Positions 1-7,452 of a stretch of DNA of 64,000 bases are shown here, piece by piece. This DNA is from AC-32 sp963719275. GTDB taxonomy: Bacteria; Actinomycetota; Thermoleophilia; Gaiellales; Gaiellaceae. The DNA lies in assembly GCA_963719275.1 (NCBI GenBank), contig CAVRBT010000005.1:248001-312000 (forward strand), given 5' to 3'. Below the pieces are notes generated by a model. That model had not been told where the DNA came from and did no database searches. It was given only the letters and a program-made list of their open reading frames with translations. Made by a program: the position numbers and the translations under genes. Position 1 is the first letter of the stretch; every line of letters begins with the position of its first letter.

Positions 1-1
1 G

Positions 2-70
2 CTCGCCGCCGGGGGGTTCGAGCCGGTGCGCTTCCACGAGGCGCTCATCGAGGCGGTGCCCGCCGCCTGA
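2..70 (+). CDS. C-terminal end of an unidentified protein
   Basis: The window opens inside an open frame that gives 22 residues ending in EALIEAVPAA and a TGA stop at 68-70. The fragment is too short to assign. Its stop overlaps a possible CTG start of the next frame (CTGA at 67-70), so the two were probably co-transcribed. Confidence 0.45.
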   Translation, partial: LAAGGFEPVRFHEALIEAVPAA

Positions 71-344
71 CCGACGTCGTCGCCGTCGAGGAGCCGAAGG
101 CGCGGTCGAAGCTCTGCCGCGAGATGCTCGCCGCGCTGCCCGACTGGTTCGGGATCGAGGAGGCGGCTCGAGGCCGCCGAGTCGTTCCTCCGCGACCGCG
201 ACGTCGAGTACCTGCAGGTCAAGACGCTGGGCCGGTCCGATCCCAGCGAACACTACGCCGTCACTGCGGAGCGTCTACGCCGCGCGCGGGTGCCGGTCGC
301 TCGAGGAGCTCAGGGCGATCTGGGACGAGGGCGACCCCCTGCCG
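67..344 (+). pseudogene. GNAT-family N-acetyltransferase remnant
   Basis: Three reading frames in succession give recognisable GNAT pieces. The first reads REMLAALPDWFGIEEA from 121. After a shift near 168 it reads VEYLQVKTLGRSDPSEHY. After another near 270 it reads YAARGCRSLEELRAIWDEGDP. These match the C-terminal half of small GNAT enzymes that end in a 'CL..MVK'-like tail, but here the last frame runs straight into the DUF402 protein. At least two frameshifts and a fusion/deletion junction make this a broken gene or an assembly fault. The only possible start is a CTG at 67. The substrate is unknown. Confidence 0.6.
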
Positions 345-809
345 GTGGGACGGCGACCGCGGCTCGCGGAGTGCGCCGCGACCGGCCGCTGGTTCCACCG
401 CGAGCTCGAGTGGCAGGTCGAGACGCTCCAGTTGCTGCGCGCGGGCGACTGGCACGCGCTCTGGGTCTCGTGGCTGCCGGGTCACGAGCCGTGGGGGTGG
501 TACGTGAACCTGCAGAAGCCGTTCCGCCGCAGCGCGATCGGCTTCGAGACGATGGACCTGGCCCTGGACGTGATCGTCGAGGCCGATCGTATGTGGCGCT
601 GGAAGGACGAGGACGAGCTCGAGACCTTCGTCGAGCGCGGAGCCTTCGGCCGCGAGCTCCCGCAGCGCCTTCGTGAGGAAGGGCTCCGTGTCGCGAGGAA
701 GGCGGAGCGGAACGAGCCGCCGTTCAGCGAGCCGTGGCACGAGTGGCGTCCGGACCCGGCCTGGGAGCACCTCGAGCTGCCGAGCGGCTGGAATCGCCTC
801 CGGCGGTAG
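345..809 (+). CDS. DUF402 (FomD-like) protein, N-terminally truncated
   Basis: The 154-residue product carries the DUF402 core: a WGWYVNLQKPFRR motif, GFETMDLALDVIVE, the WRWKDEDELE block and a W.PDPAW tail. FomD/DUF402 proteins are metal-dependent nucleotide hydrolases or nucleases where characterised; the substrate here is unknown. Family members usually have about 50-70 more N-terminal residues forming part of the barrel. Here the frame is instead continuous with the upstream GNAT remnant, so the N-terminus looks deleted. It lies 9 bp upstream of selB on the same strand and may be co-transcribed. Confidence 0.75.
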   Translation: MGRRPRLAECAATGRWFHRELEWQVETLQLLRAGDWHALWVSWLPGHEPWGWYVNLQKPFRRSAIGFETMDLALDVIVEADRMWRWKDEDELETFVERGAFGRELPQRLREEGLRVARKAERNEPPFSEPWHEWRPDPAWEHLELPSGWNRLRR

Positions 810-818
810 CGTCCCGGC

Positions 819-2526
819 ATGGCGCTGACCGTCGGCACCGCCGGCCACATCGACCACGGCAAGACCTGGCTCGTGCGTGCGCTCACCGGCAAGGACACCG
901 ACCGTCTGCCGGAGGAGCGGGAGCGCGGCATCTCGATCGCGCTCGGCTACGCGCCGCTCGAGCTCCCCGACGGCACGCGGCTCTCGCTGATCGACGTCCC
1001 GGGCCACGAGCGCTTCGTGCGGACGATGGTCGCCGGCGCAACCGGGATCGACCTGTTCCTGCTCGTCGTCGACGCCGGCGAGGGCGCGCGGCCCCAGACG
1101 CACGAGCACCTGACGATCCTGCGCCTGCTCGGGATCGAGCGCGGCGTCGTGGCCGTCACGAAGGCGGATGCGGTCGACGCGGAGACGCTCGAGCTCGCGG
1201 TCGCCGAGGCGCGCGAGCTCGTCCCGGGAGCCGAGGTCGTCGCCGTCAGCGCGAAGACCGGTGCCGGGCTCGACGAGCTGCGGGAGGCGCTGGCGCGGGC
1301 CGCGGCCGACCTTCCCACGCGCACGCCGCGACGCGCCGACTCGACTGTATGTCGACCGCGCCTTCACGATCGCCGGCGCGGGCACCGTCGTCACCGGCAC
1401 GCTCTGGTCGGGCTCGATCGCCGCGGGCGACGAGCTGCGTGTCGAGCCGGCCGGCCTGCGGACGCGCGCGCGCAGCGTCCAGGTGCACGACCTGCCGGTG
1501 GCGAGCGCCGAGGCCGGCCAGCGGGTCGCCGTCAACCTCCCGGGCGTCTCGCGCTCGCAGCTGCGCCGCGGGGAGGCACTCGTGGCTCCGGGCGCCTATC
1601 CGGTGAGCTGGCGGCTCGACGTCGCACTCGAGGAGCTCGAGCCGATGCCTGCGGCCGTGACGGTTCACGTCGGGACGAGCGACGTGCCCGCCCGCGTGGT
1701 GCGCGAAGGACGCTTCGCCCAGCTACGGCTGAAGGAGCCCGTTGTGGCCGCGCGCGGCGACCGCGTCGTCCTGCGCACGGAGACGACCCTGGGCGGCGGC
1801 GTCGTGCTCGATCCTGCGCCGGCCCGCCGCTTCGATCCGAAGCGGCTCGAGCTGCTCGAAACCGGCGATCCCGAGGCGGTCGTCCGCGCCCTCGTCCACG
1901 AGCCGGTGGCCGGGGCCTCGCTGCAGGCGCGCGGGCTGCTTGCACCGGCGGAGCTCGCGCAGGGCCTCGCAGCGGTCGAGCACGCGGGCGACTGGTTCTT
2001 CTCACCCGAGTGGCTGGAGGAGCAGCGCGCGGCCGTGCGGGCTCGCCTGCAGGATCGAGCCCGGACGTCGCCCCTCGACCCCGGTATCCCGCTCGGCGAG
2101 CTGCTGCCGCCGGAGCCGTGGGCGCCGGCCGTGCTCCAGGCGCTGAACCTCGAGCGCCGGGACGGCAAGGCGTACGCACCGGGCGCCGCACCCGAGCTCG
2201 GCGACCAGGCCTCCGTGGCAGAGGAGCTGCAGGCACGGCTCGCCGACGAGGACATGGTGCGCGTCGATGACCCGCGCCTCGCCGGTTTCCTCGAGGAGCG
2301 CGGGACGCTCCGGCGTGTCGGCGACGGCTACGCGGTCTCTGCGGCGCTCTACGACCGCGGCCGCGCGACCCTGGAGACGCTTTCGCCGATCACGATCGCC
2401 GGCTTCCGCGACGCCGTCGGCATCTCGCGCCGGGTCGCCCAGCTCCTGCTCGAGCGCTACGACGCCGACGGGATCACCCTCCGCGTCGGCGACGAGCGGC
2501 GGCTCAGGGCGTCGCGGCCGCGCTGA
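819..2526 (+). pseudogene. selB: Selenocysteine-specific elongation factor SelB, interrupted by one frameshift
   Basis: SelB is the GTPase that brings Sec-tRNA to UGA codons marked by a SECIS hairpin. The first frame (819 to about 1340) has the EF-Tu-like GTPase motifs AGHIDHGKT, DVPGHE, TKAD and SAKTGAG. The rest, from RLYVDRAFTIAGAGTVVTG, lies one base further on and runs to 2526; it covers the beta-barrels and the C-terminal winged helices that bind SECIS. The frame must skip one base between about 1310 and 1345. Repaired length is about 568 residues, normal for the family. No slippery heptamer is obvious, so sequencing error or recent inactivation is likelier than programmed shifting. tRNA-Sec lies 0.7 kb downstream, which supports the identification. 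Confidence 0.9.
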
Positions 2527-3049
2527 AGGTCACGTGGAAGCTGCAGGCCGCGTCCCCCCGGAGCATGCACTCGGTCTCGTCGAGCTCTGCGTGCTGCCCG
2601 TAGTGCCGCGCGGTCCCCTCGGTCAACCCGCGCAGCAGCACGCAGAGCCGCCGCGGCGATGAGTACCTGATGCTGACGCCGTCCTCGCCGAGCGGCGCGA
2701 TCCGGAGGCGCGGCGGCCCCGCACGCGGGATCGTCGCGCGGATCAGCTCGTGAATGTGCTCCTCCACGGTCAGCAGGAACGCCCGCGGCGTCGGCGTCTG
2801 CGCGAAGAACCCCGGGTAGAGGCGCGCAAAGGTCGTCTCGGCGGTGAAGACGCCGAGCCCGTACACGATCTCGTCGACCTCGTGCGCCGTCTCGGCGGCG
2901 GCCGCCCCGATGAGGCGGATCAGCGCTGCGTCGGGATAGGCCTCGCTGAGGAGGTACTCCGGCTCGCCTGCGAAGACCGTCTGCGCGACGGCCCGCCCGT
3001 GCTCGGCGACGAGGTAGTCGCGAAAGCTCTGGAAGATGACGCCGTGCAC
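2504..3049 (-). CDS. Stand-alone H-NOX (haem NO/O2-binding) sensor protein
   Basis: The 181-residue product reads VHGVIFQSFRDYL at the start, and the GTG at 3049 matches the usual H-NOX N-terminus, so the longer frame upstream is ignored. The YSSPR block matches the Y-x-S-x-R motif that holds the haem propionates in H-NOX domains, and length is that of a single domain. Such proteins sense NO (sometimes O2) and act through a partner kinase or cyclase, but no partner is adjacent. The gene is convergent with selB and overlaps its 3' end by 23 bp. The proximal histidine was not assigned with certainty. Confidence 0.8.
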   Translation of the reverse strand: MHGVIFQSFRDYLVAEHGRAVAQTVFAGEPEYLLSEAYPDAALIRLIGAAAAETAHEVDEIVYGLGVFTAETTFARLYPGFFAQTPTPRAFLLTVEEHIHELIRATIPRAGPPRLRIAPLGEDGVSIRYSSPRRLCVLLRGLTEGTARHYGQHAELDETECMLRGDAACSFHVTFSAAATP

Positions 3050-3073
3050 GCCGGGCGAGTCTAAGCTCGCACC

Positions 3074-3102
3074 GGAGCGGCATGGGCCCGGTGGCCCAGC
3101 TG
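3074..3102 (+). repeat. Partial copy of the 5' half of tRNA-Sec
   Basis: These 29 bases are identical to the first 29 bases of the complete tRNA-Sec gene at 3186 (acceptor strand, D-arm and start of the anticodon stem), then diverge. A TAAGCT box upstream resembles the TAGATT box of the real gene, so the duplication included the promoter. No 3' half follows, so no tRNA can form. Confidence 0.85.
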
Positions 3103-3108
3103 CATGAG

Positions 3109-3135
3109 CACGGGGGAACCCATGGTTCCCCCGTG
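3109..3135. terminator. Perfect 12-bp hairpin beside the broken tRNA-Sec copy
   Basis: CACGGGGGAACC (3109-3120) and GGTTCCCCCGTG (3124-3135) are exact reverse complements with a 3-base CAT centre. There is no T-tract. It could be a bidirectional terminator or a scar of the event that cut the tRNA copy at 3102. Confidence 0.5.
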
Positions 3136-3172
3136 AGCCCCCTCCTTCGAGACCCGAGGAGCCCTGCACCGC

Positions 3173-3178
3173 TAGATT
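3173..3178 (+). promoter_or_regulatory. -10 box of the tRNA-Sec promoter
   Basis: TAGATT ends 7 nt before the first base of the tRNA, so transcription would start at or next to the mature 5' end. Confidence 0.6.
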
Positions 3179-3185
3179 CGCGGGC

Positions 3186-3278
3186 GGAGCGGCATGGGCC
3201 CGGTGGCCCAGCTGGTCTTCAAAACCAGTGCGGTCGTGCAGCCCACGGCTCGGTCGGTTCGACTCCGGCGCCGCTCCG
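3186..3278 (+). tRNA. selC: tRNA-Sec (anticodon UCA)
   Basis: The acceptor stem pairs over 8 bp (GGAGCGGC with GCCGCTCC at 3270-3277), the long form typical of bacterial tRNA-Sec, with discriminator G at 3278. The D-stem is 6 bp. The anticodon arm is CTGGT-CTTCAAA-ACCAG, which puts TCA in the anticodon. A long variable arm follows, then a GTCGG-TTCGACT-CCGGC T-arm. CCA is not encoded. This tRNA reads UGA as selenocysteine with SelB. Partial copies at 3074-3102 and 4702-4770 flank it. Confidence 0.96.
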
Positions 3279-3332
3279 TGCCACCTCTTGTCACGCGCCT
3301 GAGTCGCGCTCAGGCCGCTGAAACGGGCGCTC

Positions 3333-3365
3333 ATTGGCGCGCACTGGCGCGCAACTGGCGCGCGC
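3333..3365. repeat. Three short tandem units in the gap after tRNA-Sec
   Basis: Three units of about 10-11 bp built on TGGCGCGC follow each other. The rest of the gap 3279-3480 holds no credible gene; the promoter of the next gene is at 3469-3474. Confidence 0.6.
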
Positions 3366-3480
3366 TTGGATGCCCGGTAGATGGTCTGGAAGACCGCTTG
3401 CGCGCCGTCGTCCAGATCGCCGCAGCGCTGGCGCAGGCGCACGATCGGCCACGGGGACGAGCCTCGTTTAGATTCCAGCC

Positions 3481-3900
3481 ATGCCCGAGCTCGACTACGC
3501 GCTGCTGGCGGACTACGTCCGCGCCGAGGGCGGAATCGCACACATCATCGCTGCAGGAATCGACACCGTCGCCACGCCGGAGGTGCCGGCCGGGCGGAAC
3601 GTCGGTCTCCTGGTTCGCCTGACGTTCACCCGCAACGAATGCGGCAGGCCGCACCGACTCGAGTTGATATTTCAGGACATCGACGGCGAGCGGCTCGCGG
3701 CCGTTCAGGGCGTCGTTACGCCTGAATGGAACGAGGACCTGCCGGTCGGTTGGCCTGTCGGTTTCCTGTGGACCTTGAATATCGGCATCCCGCTTCCGCA
3801 GTACGGCCTCTATGCGTTCGAGCTGCTCGTCAACGACGCCAGCGTCGAAACGATCAACCTGCGGGTGATCCCGCCGCCCGAGCCCGAGCCAGACACCTAA
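3481..3900 (+). CDS. Hypothetical protein, DUF6941-like
   Basis: The 139-residue product begins MPELDYALLADYVRAEGG and resembles small actinobacterial proteins of the DUF6941 type (my recollection of the family, not a search). It looks like one soluble beta-rich domain with a Pro/Glu tail, no signal peptide and no membrane segment. A TAGATT -10 box (3469-3474) ends 6 nt before the ATG, so the mRNA is probably leaderless. It is the first of three small genes between the tRNA-Sec gene and its 3' partial copy. Function unknown. Confidence 0.7.
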   Translation: MPELDYALLADYVRAEGGIAHIIAAGIDTVATPEVPAGRNVGLLVRLTFTRNECGRPHRLELIFQDIDGERLAAVQGVVTPEWNEDLPVGWPVGFLWTLNIGIPLPQYGLYAFELLVNDASVETINLRVIPPPEPEPDT

Positions 3901-3906
3901 CCCGGC

Positions 3907-4125
3907 GTGGAGATCAGGTACTTCGACCACGCCAGGGATCGGATGGCCGAGCGCGGTGCTGCGGAAGAGGACGTCGAGCTTGCACTGCGCCACCCGATCG
4001 GAGATCCGGCGCAGGGCTCGCCGGGCACCCTCTGGATCGAGGGGCACGCAGTCGGGGGTCGAATTCTGCGGGTGTGCGTCCGGGCCGCCGACCCCGAGTA
4101 CGTGATTACACTTGCGTGGCGCTAG
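3907..4125 (+). CDS. DUF4258 protein, possible toxin-like partner of DUF2283
   Basis: The 72-residue product (GTG start) has the DUF4258 pattern: an N-terminal DHARDRMAERG helix, a small middle sheet and a final VITLAWR strand. DUF4258 proteins share a fold with RelE/BrnT-type toxins. The gene lies 6 bp after the DUF6941-like gene and 31 bp before a DUF2283 gene, its usual companion. A toxin-antitoxin role is a family-level inference; nothing here proves toxicity. Confidence 0.8.
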   Translation: MEIRYFDHARDRMAERGAAEEDVELALRHPIGDPAQGSPGTLWIEGHAVGGRILRVCVRAADPEYVITLAWR

Positions 4126-4156
4126 CACCTCCACTACAAGGAGGGACGGGCACCGA

Positions 4157-4438
4157 ATGATCCTCAAGTATGACGACACGGCCGACGCGCTCTACATCAC
4201 GCTCCGCGAGGGTGTCGGCATCGCACGGACCGAAGAGCTCGAGCCGGGCACACTGGTCGACGTCGACCGGTACGGCGAGCTGGTTGGGATCGAGCTGATC
4301 CACCCGGCGCGGGCCTGGGCGATGAACGAGGTCATCGGCGTGTACGCGATCGCCGACGAGGACGTCGACGTACTCCGCTCGCTCTGGGCAGAGGGCCGGG
4401 CCTACCCGTTCGAGAAGCGCGAGCTCGTCGTCGCCTAA
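4157..4438 (+). CDS. DUF2283 protein
   Basis: The 93-residue product opens with MILKYDDTADALYITLREG, the DUF2283 signature (Y-D-x-x-A-D-x-L-Y-I). The ATG at 4157 is chosen because a strong AAGGAGG ribosome binding site sits just upstream at about 4137 and the family starts at this point. The C-terminal 30 residues extend beyond the core. It is paired with the DUF4258 gene. Confidence 0.85.
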   Translation: MILKYDDTADALYITLREGVGIARTEELEPGTLVDVDRYGELVGIELIHPARAWAMNEVIGVYAIADEDVDVLRSLWAEGRAYPFEKRELVVA

Positions 4439-4508
4439 GCCCGAGGGGCCGGGCAGCGAGCCGAACGCTAGAACACTGCAACGCACCCCGGCCCCACTCG
4501 AGGCTAGG

Positions 4509-4715
4509 TCAGACGCACGAGCCTGTCGAGATGGCCGACGAGGACACGTCCGGCGTGCCGTTCGGCTTCTCGACGAGCGCGGGATTCACGAGCCCGTTCG
4601 CGATCGCCTCATGCAGCACCGAGTCGTCCGGCCGGACGGAGATGCCGACATTGCCGGTGTGCCCGTTCGTCGATCGCGATACCGAGGTCGTCGCGCTCCC
4701 GACTGGCGCCTTCAA
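4509..4715 (-). CDS. Possible remnant coding region, unidentified
   Basis: A 68-residue minus-strand frame reads GHTGNVGISVRPDDSV and LVNPALVEKPNGTPDVS, which looks more protein-like than its neighbours. It overlaps the 3' partial tRNA-Sec copy, and no ribosome binding site or family was recognised. It may be the tail of a gene cut by the same rearrangement. Confidence 0.25.
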   Translation of the reverse strand: MKAPVGSATTSVSRSTNGHTGNVGISVRPDDSVLHEAIANGLVNPALVEKPNGTPDVSSSAISTGSCV

Positions 4716-4770
4716 ACCGGTGCGGTCGTGCAGCCCACGGCTTGGGCGGTTCGACTCCGGCGCCGCTTCG
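4702..4770 (+). repeat. Partial copy of the 3' half of tRNA-Sec
   Basis: From the anticodon arm on, this stretch matches tRNA-Sec. A run identical to 3229-3250 occurs at 4721-4742, and the T-arm and the 3' acceptor strand follow with few changes. The CTTCAAA loop is kept but enlarged, and there is no matching 5' half upstream. Together with the copy at 3074 this looks like the mark of an insertion or rearrangement at tRNA-Sec. Confidence 0.85.
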
Positions 4771-5204
4771 TTTGCAGGCGATTCGCACTCGCGTCGCTGA
4801 CAATCCGTGCTCGACCCGCGCCAGGCACGCTCTCCTCGTCGAGCCGCTCAGCCCGGAACTTGCACTCGTCGATCCGGAACTGGCCGAGAGGCCGCGCGCG
4901 CACCGTGTCGAGGGTCGCTCGCAGTCGCAGCCGGGCTCGGAGGAGCGGGTGCGATCTGGGATCGGTCCGACGGCAACACTTCGGCGACGACGGCAAGATC
5001 TCCGAAACCAAGGCGTGGCCGGTCAACGCCACTTCAAAGCTCCAACACGGCGCCGAAGCCCTGCGCATGCTCATCCGGCTCGACCGCCGCGTCGAGTTCC
5101 AGTGAGGCATCGGCTACCGCAGTGAAGCGGCCGCACGCCGGGTGCTGCCGACGTCCAGGCGAGGACTAACTGAGGGGTGCAGCGGCCCTCTCTTTGGAGT
5201 GTCG
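4771..5204. other. Gap without a recognisable gene
   Basis: Several overlapping frames are open but none has a convincing start or family. A plus-strand piece ending at 5105 (about 45 residues, containing GDDGKISETKAWPVN) could be the end of a decayed gene. No RNA gene or terminator is evident. Confidence 0.5.
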
Positions 5205-5447
5205 TTACTTGGGAATGCAGCCGGAGGTCGCGGCCGGAGAGACGACGAGCTTCCCGTCCACCTCCTCGGCACTAACCGATGACGCTCCCCACATGCAGGG
5301 CGCCTGGTCGCGGTTTGCGCCGGTCGCCTGTGCGGCCCTCAACGCCAGCACAGCCGTGATCGCCGCTATCACGAGGCAGACGCTGACGAGGAGGCGGCCG
5401 CTGAACCTCACGGCACGAGCATGCCGGGCGGGGACGCCGAGCGCCAT
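5205..5447 (-). CDS. Small membrane-anchored or secreted hypothetical protein
   Basis: The 80-residue product has one hydrophobic segment (SGRLLVSVCLVIAAITAVLAL, about residues 16-36) after a basic N-terminus, then a short outer domain with two cysteines (CMWGASS and SGCIPK) that could form a disulfide. The start could be ATG 5447 or GTG 5411; the latter sits closer to the hydrophobic segment. No family recognised. Confidence 0.55.
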   Translation of the reverse strand: MALGVPARHARAVRFSGRLLVSVCLVIAAITAVLALRAAQATGANRDQAPCMWGASSVSAEEVDGKLVVSPAATSGCIPK

Positions 5448-5528
5448 GGGCCGAGTGGCTCATCTTCGACCGGGGCGAGTCCCAGCGCGCTGCGCCCGGT
5501 TACAGCGCTTCCTGTGCCACGCGTTCTG

Positions 5529-5774
5529 TCAGAAGGCGCCGCGGACCGACCCGCTCACGACGAGCCCGACCATCGTCCACATCGCCACGTACGGGATCGC
5601 GTACGCGACCGCTCCGAGCACGATTTTGCGCTCGCCGACCTGCTTGCCGCCCACGAACCGCGCCACTCCCGCGACGAGGATCGGGTTGGCGACGGCCGCG
5701 GCAAATGCGTACCAGCGGTCCGAGCCGCGCTGGATCCACGCCACGGGATGCCGCATCAGCCGACTCGCGCGCAT
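5529..5774 (-). CDS. Small two-pass membrane protein, hypothetical
   Basis: The 81-residue product has hydrophobic stretches at about residues 23-40 and 51-72. In-frame upstream sequence (RRRRWDDWFAGKGRRIETRLEAM) also looks like protein and runs back to about 5870 without a normal start codon, so the true N-terminus may lie further upstream or a start may be damaged. Function unknown. Confidence 0.5.
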   Translation of the reverse strand: MRASRLMRHPVAWIQRGSDRWYAFAAAVANPILVAGVARFVGGKQVGERKIVLGAVAYAIPYVAMWTMVGLVVSGSVRGAF

Positions 5775-5907
5775 CGCTTCGAGCCTCGTCTCGATCCGCC
5801 TGCCCTTGCCCGCGAACCAGTCGTCCCAGCGCCGCCTCCGTTGCGGTGCGGCGATTCCATCCTCTAGGTATCGGCAACGGCCTCGGGCGCTGAACCCGCG
5901 CTGTCAG

Positions 5908-6453
5908 CTACGCGACCGAGAAGCGCGCACAGACGAAGTCCTGGTTCCGCTCGGCTTCCTCGAGCCGCAGGTCGAGGTTGCGCGGCAGCAGCCGCGCGCC
6001 TGCGCCGAGCGTCACCGGCGCGACGTACACGATCACCTCGTCCAGCAGGCCCGCGTCGGCGAACTGGCCCACGAGGTCGCCGCCGCCGACGATCCAGAGA
6101 TTGCGTTCGCCGGCGGCCGCTCGCATCTCGGCGTGAACGGCGGCGACGTCCCCGCTCCTGAACACGATCTCCGCGCCCGGGACGGCCTGCAGCTGCCGGT
6201 GCGTGAAGACCCAGGACGGCACGTCATAGGGCCACTTCCAGTCTGCCGGATCCTTGTCCGCGAACTCGTGGACGAGAATCCACTCGTAGGTGGTCGCTCC
6301 CATCGCCAGTGCGCCGACGCGGGCGATGAAGTCGTTGTAGTTCAGCGGCCCCTCGCGGTCCTGCTGTTGCTTGAACAACCACTCGAGCGAGTTGTCCGCA
6401 TCGGCGATGAAGCCGTCGAGGCTCGTCGCGGTGTAGTACTGGGTCAGGCTCAT
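5908..6453 (-). CDS. Dihydrofolate reductase / RibD C-terminal family protein
   Basis: The 181-residue product has YYTATSLDGFIAD at the N-terminus, GATTYEWI in the middle and an IVGGGDLVGQF nucleotide-binding turn, the order seen in the RibD_C/DHFR-like family. These are NADPH-dependent reductases of unknown substrate. The ATG at 6453 overlaps the stop of the DyP peroxidase gene (ATGA), so the two form an operon. Much longer open sequence upstream in this frame is a shadow of the peroxidase gene. Confidence 0.85.
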   Translation of the reverse strand: MSLTQYYTATSLDGFIADADNSLEWLFKQQQDREGPLNYNDFIARVGALAMGATTYEWILVHEFADKDPADWKWPYDVPSWVFTHRQLQAVPGAEIVFRSGDVAAVHAEMRAAAGERNLWIVGGGDLVGQFADAGLLDEVIVYVAPVTLGAGARLLPRNLDLRLEEAERNQDFVCARFSVA

Positions 6454-7361
6454 GCCGGTTCGCCGTCCTGGGCAGCACCAATCACGTGACGCAGCGATTC
6501 TGTCGACGGGACGAAGTAGTACGCACCGGTGAGCGGGCGGGTGTAGCGGGTGAGCGCGTCGCGGGTTCCGCTCTTCAGGCCCACCATGCTTTCGAGCATC
6601 TCGACCAGTGGCCGCTGCTCCGCACAGAACCCCACGAACATCGTCCCGTGCTCGGTAACCGTGCCGTAGGGCATGTTGCGGCGGAAGATCTTCCCGAACT
6701 CGTCCTGGTCGGTGCTCGCCACGTGCGAGTCGGCCGGCTTGTCCTCGAGCTCGACGCTGTCCGCCTTCCTGCGGCCGATCACCAGCTCCTGCTCTGCGTC
6801 CTGAAGCGACTCCCACGCGGTTGCGTCGTGGGCCCACTTCTGCAGCAGCAGGATCGTCCCGCCTTCGCCCGGCGCACCGTCACCGACGAGCACGAACAGC
6901 GGCGCGTCGAGCAGGCTCGGGTTCTCGGTGCCGTCGATGAAGCCGGTCAGGTCGAGGTCGTGCCGGTACGGCCAGCTCGAGGTCTCGTCCGCGACCGTCG
7001 CCAGACCCGCCAGCGAGCGGATCGCCATCCGCGCGACGTCGAAGACGACGTCGTACGCGCTTCCGGAGATCCAGAGCACCGCGTCGTGCTGGGTGGCCGG
7101 CATCTCGAAGCCGTCGACTCCGGCCAGCGCCTCGTCGAACCCGTGGAGCCCCGCTGGAGCGTCGCCCGGCGCGGCTTCGCGCCAGAGCTCCGGCCCGAAA
7201 CCGGCCACGAGGTTGACGCCGCCCATCGTCGTCCGGGGCTCACGCAGCGACGCGACTGCAGTGACCACCTCCGGCGCGCCTCGCCCGGCGGAGCCGTCGA
7301 GCTCGAGGTAGGCGTGCGAAGCGGTCCCGAGCGCGAAAATGCCGCTCTGCGGGGTGCGCAT
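6450..7361 (-). CDS. DyP-type haem peroxidase
   Basis: The 303-residue product contains the GFIDGTENP motif with the distal catalytic Asp of dye-decolourising peroxidases, an IGRRKADSVEL stretch and a downstream DSHV that probably supplies the proximal haem His. A second conserved block, GTMFVGFCAEQRP, follows. These enzymes use H2O2 to oxidise dyes and lignin-like aromatics. The ATG at 7361 fits the usual short N-terminus. No encapsulin gene or C-terminal encapsulin-targeting peptide is seen. It overlaps the downstream reductase gene by 4 bp. Confidence 0.92.
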   Translation of the reverse strand: MRTPQSGIFALGTASHAYLELDGSAGRGAPEVVTAVASLREPRTTMGGVNLVAGFGPELWREAAPGDAPAGLHGFDEALAGVDGFEMPATQHDAVLWISGSAYDVVFDVARMAIRSLAGLATVADETSSWPYRHDLDLTGFIDGTENPSLLDAPLFVLVGDGAPGEGGTILLLQKWAHDATAWESLQDAEQELVIGRRKADSVELEDKPADSHVASTDQDEFGKIFRRNMPYGTVTEHGTMFVGFCAEQRPLVEMLESMVGLKSGTRDALTRYTRPLTGAYYFVPSTESLRHVIGAAQDGEPA

Positions 7362-7452
7362 GGGCCCATCGTCGCAGCTTGGCCCCGCGCTTTCCGGGCC
7401 GAACCAGGCTGCCGCGTGTCCGCCAGGGCCGGAGCGCGAGACCGAGCGCAAG

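Noticed and set aside
1310..1345. Programmed ribosomal frameshifting in selB
   Set aside because: No slippery sequence with a downstream stem was evident, and other nearby genes carry similar single-base shifts, so decay or sequence error is simpler.
261..1535. A 424-residue minus-strand open frame over DUF402 and selB
   Set aside because: The sense strand has clear SelB and DUF402 motifs; the antisense product has none and reflects codon bias.
3109..3135. SECIS element near tRNA-Sec
   Set aside because: The hairpin is not inside a gene next to an in-frame TGA and lacks a SelB-type loop; it is a perfect palindrome in a gap.
4702..4770. A second functional tRNA-Sec
   Set aside because: Only the 3' half is present; no matching 5' acceptor strand or D-arm exists upstream.
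3279..4770. Prophage or complete integrative element at tRNA-Sec
   Set aside because: No integrase, phage structural or conjugation gene is present; only a scar can be argued.
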